Origin: Monoraphidium neglectum
Lineage: Eukaryota; Chlorophyta; Chlorophyceae; Sphaeropleales; Selenastraceae
Length of the DNA stretch: 39,868 nucleotides
Reading direction: 5' to 3'
Assembly: GCF_000611645.1 (NCBI RefSeq)
Contig: NW_014013540.1
Coordinates: 1-39,868 of the forward strand
Part shown: positions 32,565 through 39,868 of the stretch, piece by piece
Numbering within the stretch: position 1 is the stretch's first letter
Layout: every line of letters starts with the position of its first letter
Position numbers and translations under genes: made by a program
The notes under the pieces: model-generated
The model's database searches: none
What the model was told of the DNA's origin: nothing
The model's input: the letters and a program-made list of their open reading frames with translations, nothing else

Positions 32565-34650
32565 ATGGCACCGGCACTACTCAGCAGGAGGGCTTTCAGA
32601 GGTAGCCAAGCCCCCCAATACGTGGGCTGCTCGATGGCAGGCGCTGGGCTGCGACCCCGTGCAGTGAACTGCAGTCGGGCAACGCACAGCGAGCAGCTAG
32701 TCGGCACTGCAACTTTGGCCAATGTCCGCATCACCAACGAGTGCAGCAATAGCAGTCCTTCCAATTACAGCAGAACACTCATCACGAGCAGCAGTTATAG
32801 TAGCAGAAGCACCAGCAGCAGCAGCACCAGCAGTAGCAGCAGCACCAGCATCAGCGATAGCGCTGCCACAACGCGAGGCTCAGCAGGGCGGCTCGGCCGC
32901 CGCTCCTCCCTAGCGGCCGCCGGCGCCACGCTGGCCGTCGCCGCTGCCTCCCTGCCGGCTGCCCTGCTCCGCCCGCCGCCTGCCGCCGCACAGATCGTCG
33001 ACGAGGCCGTCTGTCAGGCCGTTTTCGAATCTGCGAGCCCTGCGGTCCTCGCCATCGTTGACTTCAAAACCAGGCCGAACGGGGCCGAGGTCTTCGAGCC
33101 GCTGGGGTCAGGTGTGGTGTTCGATGACTACGGTCACGTAGTCACCAACTATCACGTGATTGGGAAGTACATTCTGGACAAGACCGGCGCTGCGGGGATC
33201 AAAGTCGTCGTGGAGCGGCCGGACGGTACCACCGCCGCGCTGCCCGCGAGCATCATAGGCACGTTGGCGGCGCGCGCCGCGCCTTCCGCAAGTCTTGCCG
33301 GACTTCCGACCTGGCCGGCCGCCTGCCAGCGCAGCCGCAACATCGCGCCGCGGCGCGCAAACGCTCCTCGTCGTGCTCGCCTTTAGGCGGCAGCTGGATG
33401 CAGCATTCGCCAAGTTGCAATGATCAACACGCACCACCGTGTTTCGTCCACACACTGCCCGTTGCCCTGTCGCAGGCACCGACGCCATGCGCGACCTGGC
33501 GGTCCTGTCCATTACCGACGGCGCGCCGCCCGAGCTGCGGCCGCTGCCGCTGGCCGCGTCGGGGGCGCTGAAGGTCGGGCAGAGCGTGTATGCGCTAGGG
33601 GCCCGCTACGGCGAGGGCAAGTCGCTCAGCGCGGGTGAGAAGGGTCTTAACAAGCAGCCGTGCTGACCTCTTTCAGGAGTGCGTGGAAGACGGGAAAGCG
33701 CTTCCAGCCACACCGTGTTTGGTGGAGTCGGCTGAAATTTGCTTGGGTTGTTGACTGTCTTGACCCAGCATCAACCCTGCACAATCGGTTGCGTACGGCC
33801 AGGGGTCGTGAGCGGCTTGGAGCGTGCCATACCTGCCCCGACGGGCACGCGCATTTACGGCGTCATCCAGGTTTGCTGCATGACACACGCGACGAATGGA
33901 TTATTATGGTTTGTTGGGGGCTCAATCTTGGGCTGGTCAAGGGCAGTCAAGGGTGGTCAAGGGCAGTCCAGCGCTATGGTGTCATTTTGCTCTGCAGGCG
34001 CGAGGCGCGACGCCAGCCGCCATGCAAATGTCGGCCCTCCTCCTCTGGGATGCGTAATGAATTCGCGCTGCGGCGGCGTCCCCGCAGACCGACGCGTCCA
34101 TCAACGCCATCAACTCGGGCGGCGCGCTGGTGGACTCGTTCGGCAACCTGGTGGGCCTGTCAACGGCCATCTTCACCAACAAGAGCACGGTGAGGAAACG
34201 AGGGCTCGAGTCGTTCGAGCCTTGCGCTGGCTGGTTGCTTTGGTGGTTGTTGGTTGGCACAGGTGGGTGTGCGGGCATCCATAGTGACGACACGTGAGCC
34301 CCCGGCGACGGCAGATGGGACGTGGGCGTGTCGCATCGTCATTCGACCCACGCCGGACCCGGGGCCAAGTGTGGATCTGTTGCCTTGCAGAGTTTGCAGT
34401 GTCCCGTGGGACTGTGCAGGGCTACCAGAGGCACCTGCCGACGCGCTGTGTGCCCCAGGCCCTGACCGCCTCGCTCACGGTTGACAGTTGCCCTTGCACC
34501 TTGCCATTCACTTTTCTCACCTGCCTGCAGGGGCGCGGCAGTGGCGTGAGCTTTGCACTGCCCACAGAGATGCTGCGGGAGGTGGTACCAAACCTGATTG
34601 TGTACGGCAGCGCTTCGGGGCGCGGCGTGCGAGGCGCGACGCCCAGCTAG
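32565..34650 (+). CDS. DEG5: Thylakoid-lumen serine protease DEG5
   Basis: Exons 32565-33258, 33476-33634, 33803-33870, 34088-34189 and 34531-34650 give 380 residues. The N-terminus has a Ser-rich stroma-targeting part (about 60-100), then a Tat-like lumenal signal: GRRSSLAAAG, a hydrophobic run and AAAQ near residue 142. The trypsin-like Deg domain shows His197 (HVVTNYHVIG), Asp238 (TDAMRDLAVL) and Ser317 (INSGGAL). It ends after GVSFALPTEMLREVVPNLIV with no PDZ domain, as in plant DEG5, which works with DEG8 in photosystem II repair. The usual GNSGGP around the serine is INSGGA here. Intron 1 seems to start with GC (33259-33260), because IIG joined to TDAMRDLAVL is the family sequence. Confidence 0.88.
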
Positions 34651-35009
34651 CGGTGGCATGTAATTGGACATGGCACATATCAACGACCCTGGTGAACTGC
34701 TTCCGGCCGCGCCCTGCTCACACTACTTTCACTTTTGCTCGGCCCTGCCGGCGAGTGCTTGCAGCGGTGTGCATGCACTTGTCACCAGGTGACCCCAGCG
34801 GGCGTCAGCAGGTTGGTGTCGACGGTATTGAGCCCTTTATTGGGACCCCTGATGCACTAGAGATTAAGATACGCGCACCGCATTGTCCATTCATGCACTG
34901 TGTGAGCGGCTTGATCGCTGCGATCTCAAATCACGGCCTCTGCGCAGCTGTCTCTCTTCATTATATCTGAAGTGATCGACCTGCAGCTCTTTGCGCTAGC
35001 CTACCCGCC
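34651..35009. other. Intergenic region, DEG5 / UBP26
   Basis: 359 bp between a stop codon and the next start codon on the same strand. Apart from the TGTAA near its left end nothing specific is seen. It must contain the UBP26 promoter. Confidence 0.5.
34659..34663 (+). terminator. Candidate poly(A) signal of DEG5
   Basis: TGTAA begins nine bases after the DEG5 stop codon. Confidence 0.5.
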
Positions 35010-38000
35010 ATGGCGCCAAAACGCAAGAAGAAGGCAGATCACGCCAGCGAGCCCCCAGCTCACGGGGAGCTCCTGGCCATATTGGAACAATCCGGAGACC
35101 TGCCACTAGAGTACAAGCTGCAGCTGATGCATTGCGGCCAGCCCGCGTGCCCACCTGGGTGCAAGGGCGGGCGCAAGGACAACCCAGCATGCCTGTGCGG
35201 CCTGATCCCGGAGGAGGGGCACTTCAGGAAGTCCGGGCTTTTCCAGAAAACGCCAGCGCTTCTCAGCGAGCTCGGCATCGACCCTGCAACGCAGCGTCGC
35301 CCGGTGCGTTTTTTCGAGCGGGAACGAGGCATTGCGTGGACGAGCGCCGTCAGCTGACGCTGCCCTGTTGCTTGCGCCACGCCGCCAACAACTACAAGCT
35401 GCGGATCGCAGCAGCCCTCGCCCCGTGTCCCTCACAAGCATCGACGTGCGCCCTGCAGGCGCCCGACCGGCCAGTCGGCCTTCGCAACCTCGGCAACACG
35501 TGCTACGTCAACGCCAGCCTGCAGATGCTGCACCACATATCAATGTTTCGCGACGCGCTGCTGCGGCTGGAGCCGGAGGTTGCCGGGCAGAAGGTGGTTG
35601 AGCAGATGAGGTGCGCAGCGCCGCCCCCGCGCGGGCGGTTGCCGGCGGTTGGCGGCCAGCAAGCGGCTGCCGTTGCGGAGGGCTTGGCCGGCGGCCCCGG
35701 CCCGCAGCGCCTGATGGTGCTGCGCGCCTGGCCGCGCTCGTGCCAGGCAGCAGGTGGCTCCTGCAACGTCCCCAGGGCGCCCACCGCTGGCAGCTTCGCA
35801 GCCGTTCCTGAGCGGCCCCAGCCGCTCACCAGCCTCGCGTGCACCTATGTTTTTGCTCACCTGCTGCCACGCGCATCAGGGACCTCTTCCTTGCACTGGA
35901 GTACGGCCCCCGCTCCTGCGTGGACCCGACAGCGTTTGCCCAGAGCCTGCAGCTCGACCACTCATACCAGCAGGTGAGGGCGCGGACGCACGCACAACGC
36001 ACACAAGCATGCGCACACGCGCGTGCACAGGCACACAGGTGCCCTGAAGTCGGTCATGAGGGATGGGGTTGCTGGGAGAATGTGAGGTGCTCATGAGTCC
36101 AGGGCCATCTTGCGTGGAGAGCTGCTGAGTGCAGCTGCTGCGTCGTTGCCAAGGCAAGGCCGGGGCGGTGGTGCCAGCTCCTGGCCACGGCTGCACGGTT
36201 GCGGCACCACCCACTTGGCGGCGTGCGTCCGCGCAAAGTGGTGGCGCACTTTGTCGGCTGGAACGCGCCCTTTGCTGCAGCGAGCGGCTCTCACACCAGG
36301 ACCCCTTGGCCCTCTCGAGCTGGGGGATTCCAAGAACGCTCAATTCTCGACCCTGGACGATCCATAAGCGGTGATCACCCTCAACCGCCCTGCTGTCAGG
36401 ACGGCTCTGAGTTTCTGAAGCTGCTGCTTCAGAAGCTGGAGCACGTGTTTGCAGAGTCGCGGCAGCAGGTGCGCCGCAGCGCAAGGGGCAAGCACCACGG
36501 CAGCAGCGATTTAGCTTGGCAACAGGGCGAGAGCGCCGCGGTGGGGGCGGCGCGTGGCACCGAGCATGGGCTGCGGGGAGCGCGGCCTGCCTGCCTGGTC
36601 GCGGCCGGGCCGAGGGCGTGGTGGCGGCGCTCCGTGGAGGTCAGAGGCAGCTGTGCTATGGAGGACTTTTTGTCGGCTGCCAATGGTCCCTTGGGTGTTC
36701 GTCTGAAGGACGGCTGCTGCAGCGCTCTCGTAAGCAGTGCCTCCTCCTCACCTCACAATTCCCAGAAGGAGTGCCCCCTCCGTACCTCACGATTCCCTGA
36801 CATTGCACACCCCCCTCCATCCCATGGGGCCCCGCCCTTGATCATGTTTGCAACCCTGGTGGTCCCCCGCCCAGCCCGTGCGCGCCGCGATCCCCTCGCT
36901 CTTCCGCGGCCGCTGGTCCTACGTCACGACCTGCCGCGCCTGCGGACGCGAGAGCGCGGCCAGCGCCAGCCTGACGGATTACTACGAGATGCCGGTGCAG
37001 GTGAGATGGGCCGACCGTCATGATCGTGGCGCGATGGCATGGGGTGATGTCATGATGATGTCACGCGACGAGGCAGTGTGTCGCCAAGACTGAAGTGATG
37101 TGTAGACGGCAGTGCAGTCGTGCGGGCGGACAGCGTGCGCGTCATGCAGGTGGGCGATCTCGCGTCTGCTGCAGCGGCTTTGCCAGCTGGCTAGGGCGCG
37201 GTCGGCCTTGGCAGGGCCCGCCGCCGCAAAGGGCGGGGAGCCTCACGTCCCACTTGGCCTCCTGCCGCTGCCGCCTACCACTCGTCCCCAGGTGGTGGGC
37301 TTCAGGTCGCTCGTGGAGAGCATGGTGCGCGCGCTGGGCGGCGGACGCGAGCCTTCCCCGACCCCGCCGCCTGCAGCACCTGATTTCCAACAGACCCCGC
37401 CACGCGTACGCGCTTGTCTACACCTATGGCTGCCCCATGACGCCTGCTCCTGAAGCCACGCACCCGTCGCCCCCTCACTCTCTCCTCCGAATCACGCGTC
37501 CGCCTCCAGTCTCATCAACCACGTATTTTGTCAACCACCTGGTCTCACAAACCATCAACAACTCCTAACCCCAGGCGGCCACGCTGCAGCCGGAGGAGCT
37601 GGTGGGGTCAAACCAGTACCACTGCGACTTCTGCAGCGGCAAGCAGGACGCCACTCGGTGGGGGTTGAAGTTTGGGGTGGGGTGGATGTGGGTAGGCGGC
37701 GTGGTTGTTGTTGACGGGCGGTGTGATGCGGTGTGCCATGGTGTGGTGTGGCATGGTGTGGCGTGGTGTGGCGTGGTGTGGCGTGGTGTGGTGTGGTGTG
37801 GTGTGGTGTGTTGTGGTGTTGGTTGGGCTCGTGTGCCGGCGCATGCTGGGGGTCCTATATGTTGTGGTTCACGAAGGAGACTTCGCGCAGGCGGCCGCAC
37901 TGTCCGTGGTGTGTGTGGAAGGAGTGGGCCGGCATAACGTGCGCATGTGCTTTGGGGCCCCCCAGGCATGAGCACTTGCGCCATGTACCACGGGTGAGTG

Positions 38001-39868
38001 CGACGTCGGCCGAGGCCTGCACCTCAGCGCGTGCTGCTCGGCCTGGCGACACGCCCCTTGCTGCCGTCCCCGCAAAAGTTGAACAGCCAGCCGCCGCTCG
38101 TCGCTCCTGTGCCGCACCGACCGCCCCTGCTTGCGCCACTGCCACCGCCGCCGCCGCTGATGGTCACAGGCAGCTTCACCTGGCGTCGCTGCCGCCGTAC
38201 CTCTGTGTGTCCCTGCAGCGCTTCGTGTTTGACATGAAGGTGCGCGGCACCAGAATGGATTCGTGGGTAGGAGGGGGTTGATAATATATGTGCACGAGCG
38301 ATGTGTATCCGCGGCTCGAGGAGGCGCGCCTGCGTCACCTGAGACCCGTGATGCAGCCGCCGCCCCGATCTGCGTCACCGATTCTCAGCGCCCACCCCCC
38401 TCCACATCCCTGCGTCCGCCGCGCGTTCGATCTCCCGCGCCGCCTCCCCGCCTTCTGCAGACGTTTGACAAGAAGAAGGCGCTCGACAAGATCTCCTGCC
38501 CCACCGCGCTCGACATGGGCACAGTGCTGGCTGCCGCGCAGGTGGGCCGGGGCCCGGGGCGCCTGCTGCAGGCGCGCCTGCATCCCCTCTCCCGCTTACT
38601 GCCGGGCTATGAAGAACAGTCGTTCTGCTGTGCGCTACACACTTTTTCCGGCGGCTACTGGCCACATTCGCTTGCCGTCCTGCCTTGGCCCAACCGGGCC
38701 TCGTGTTGACCCACGCTTCACCCCTCACCGGGCCCCCAACCTCCATACACTGCGCTAAAACAGGCCCAGGGGGTGGACAAGCTAGAGGCGCCAGCGCCCC
38801 TCCCTGAGGGCCTCAGGTGTGGCCCGACCACCCACGGCCAGCGACCAGTGGCCGCGCCCGCGCTGCACCGCACGGCCCCGCTACGGGCATGCCCACATCC
38901 GCGTCATGCGGCCGCCGAGCATCCTCCTTTCGGGAGAAGGGGCCGGCCCCTGACGCAGCCGGCTTGGAGCAAGGCGGTCGCTCCTGCTGCTCGCAAGCGC
39001 GTCGCCCCTGCTGTCTCTCAATCAAGATTTGTCACTGTAGTACGACTCGCTGTGCTGTGCGTGCTGTGGCATCCCCTCCCCCAGGTATGAGCTGATGGCG
39101 GTCCTCATCCACAAGGGCGGCAGCGCCAGCCACGGCCACTACGGTGGGTGTCCTGGGTAGGAGGGCCCAGTACGGCACAGGGAGGCCGCGCGAACCATTT
39201 AATCCAGTAGCAGCCAGGAGGCGCCGCGGGCGGGGTGCCGTTGTGCACGCCGCCCGCTGAGACACGCCCATGCTGACGGCCAGGGCTGTTTGAGAATGCA
39301 AGGGCGCGTGCCTGATGCTGTCGCTGCGATTCCGCTGCCTCTTGCACTTCCTCCTGAACCCTGTAAATCTCGGCCCCTGCGGCCGGGTCCGCAGTTGCCC
39401 ATGTCAAGGCGCCAACCACGGGCACCTGGTGGCGTTTTGATGACGAGGCAGCAGAGGAGATGGGCCCAGCCCCCACGACGCACCCCGGCGACCACGGCAC
39501 CACCGCGCTGGCCCAGGCCCAAGCTGCGGCCGCTGCTGGCGGCGCCGCCGCCGCGGGCACGGCTAGCGGCAGCGGCGTCGCGGCGGCGGCGGCAGCGGCG
39601 GGGGCTGGCTCTGGCGGCAGGGGGCGCGGGCGCGGGGCTGCGGCGGCGGGCGCGAAGCGGAAAGGTCGCGGCAGCGGTGGCGGGCGCGGCAAGGGGCCGG
39701 GGCGGGGGCGGAAGGGGGATGCGTATGAGTTGGCTGACAGCGGCGCCGAGGAGGCCGACGAGGCTGGGTTTGAGGGGTCCGAGGACGAGGAGGAGGCGCG
39801 CTTTGCGAAGCGCCGGAAGGAGTCGGCAGCACGGCGGCGCGGCAAAGGGGCACGCGGCGCGGCGGGGG
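35010..39868 (+). CDS. UBP26: Ubiquitin-specific protease, USP48 / UBP26 type (3' end outside window)
   Basis: Twelve exons are supported: 35010-35303, 35459-35610, 35880-35973, 36400-36468, 36875-37000, 37292-37405, 37575-37657, 38170-38239, 38461-38541, 38764-38816, 39085-39143 and 39395 to the edge (about 556 residues). The N-terminus has a lysine-rich start and a Cys/Gly-rich segment with CLCGLIPEEGHFRKSGL, typical of plant UBP26. The USP domain shows the Cys box GLRNLGNTCYVNAS (Cys113), QQDGSEFLKLL, zinc-finger CxxC pairs (CRACGRES, CDFCSGK), LPPYLCVSLQRFVFD and the His box GGSASHGHYVAHVK (His397) with WWRFDDE. Plant UBP26 removes ubiquitin from histone H2B. After the USP core comes a long Ala/Gly and Arg-Gly-rich, then acidic, low-complexity stretch. 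The CGC|GTACGC donor of exon 6 adds about 20 residues absent from the family. Confidence 0.88.
37735..37820. repeat. GTGTGGCGTG minisatellite in a UBP26 intron
   Basis: Tandem GTGTGG/CGTGG units on the plus strand lie inside the 512-bp intron between 37657 and 38170. Open frames through it read repetitive Trp/Cys/Gly/Val or His/Thr and are not genes. Confidence 0.85.
39490..39868 (+). repeat. Low-complexity GC-rich coding stretch of UBP26
   Basis: GGC/GCG-rich sequence encodes poly-Ala, then RG/GR-rich (GSGGRGRGRG, KRKGRGSGGG), then Glu/Asp-rich residues. It stays open in frame to the window edge. Confidence 0.7.

Noticed and set aside
37605..37984. Trp/Cys/Gly and His/Thr-rich open frames
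   Set aside because: They come from the GTGTGG minisatellite in a UBP26 intron.
37966..37993. Possible UBP26 exon reading HEHLRHVPR
   Set aside because: Joining 37657 directly to 38170 gives the family sequence DATR-QLHLASLPPYLC in phase, so this stretch is best left in the intron.

Overview
The window is nuclear DNA of a green alga (Chlorophyta). It is GC-rich, its genes are split into many short exons with AG|GT...AG borders, and TGTAA, the usual chlorophyte poly(A) signal, follows several stop codons. The proteins include plastid-type ones (DEG5 with a Tat-like lumenal signal, a DUF1279 protein, a DUF2993 protein with a transit-like leader). I cannot name the species. All spliced models were built by hand from homology and phase matching.

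Left and centre (1-27048) hold a decayed tandem array. The repeated module is ALDH (+), then a convergent F-box/LRR gene (-), then a divergent TTC1 gene (+). A first, lesioned ALDH copy (about 491-5039), with a miniature LTR element (41-329) in its first intron, precedes unit A. Unit A is the intact 17-exon ALDH (5446-11242), F-box A (13610-11836, -) and a TTC1 remnant (14008-14480). Unit B is a 5'-truncated ALDH pseudogene (14589-17790), F-box B (20099-18373, -) and a TTC1 pseudogene (20498-22002). Unit C is a single orphan ALDH terminal exon (22145-22298), F-box C (24807-22991, -) and an intact TTC1 (25170-27048). So one ALDH and one TTC1 survive, while all three F-box/LRR genes stay open.

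Right part (27049-39868) is ordinary single-copy sequence: a DUF2993/LmeA-like gene (29860-27729, -), a DUF1279 membrane protein gene (32353-30717, -) divergent from the lumenal protease gene DEG5 (32565-34650, +), and the 5' two thirds or so of a USP48/UBP26-type deubiquitinase gene (35010 to beyond the right edge, +).

Functionally, the ALDH would oxidise aldehydes with NAD(P)+, the F-box proteins would be substrate receptors of SCF ubiquitin ligases, TTC1 is a TPR adaptor, DEG5 acts in thylakoid-lumen protein quality control and UBP26 removes ubiquitin. No evidence in the sequence ties these into one pathway. The clearest novelty is the evolutionary behaviour of the array and the small retroelement.
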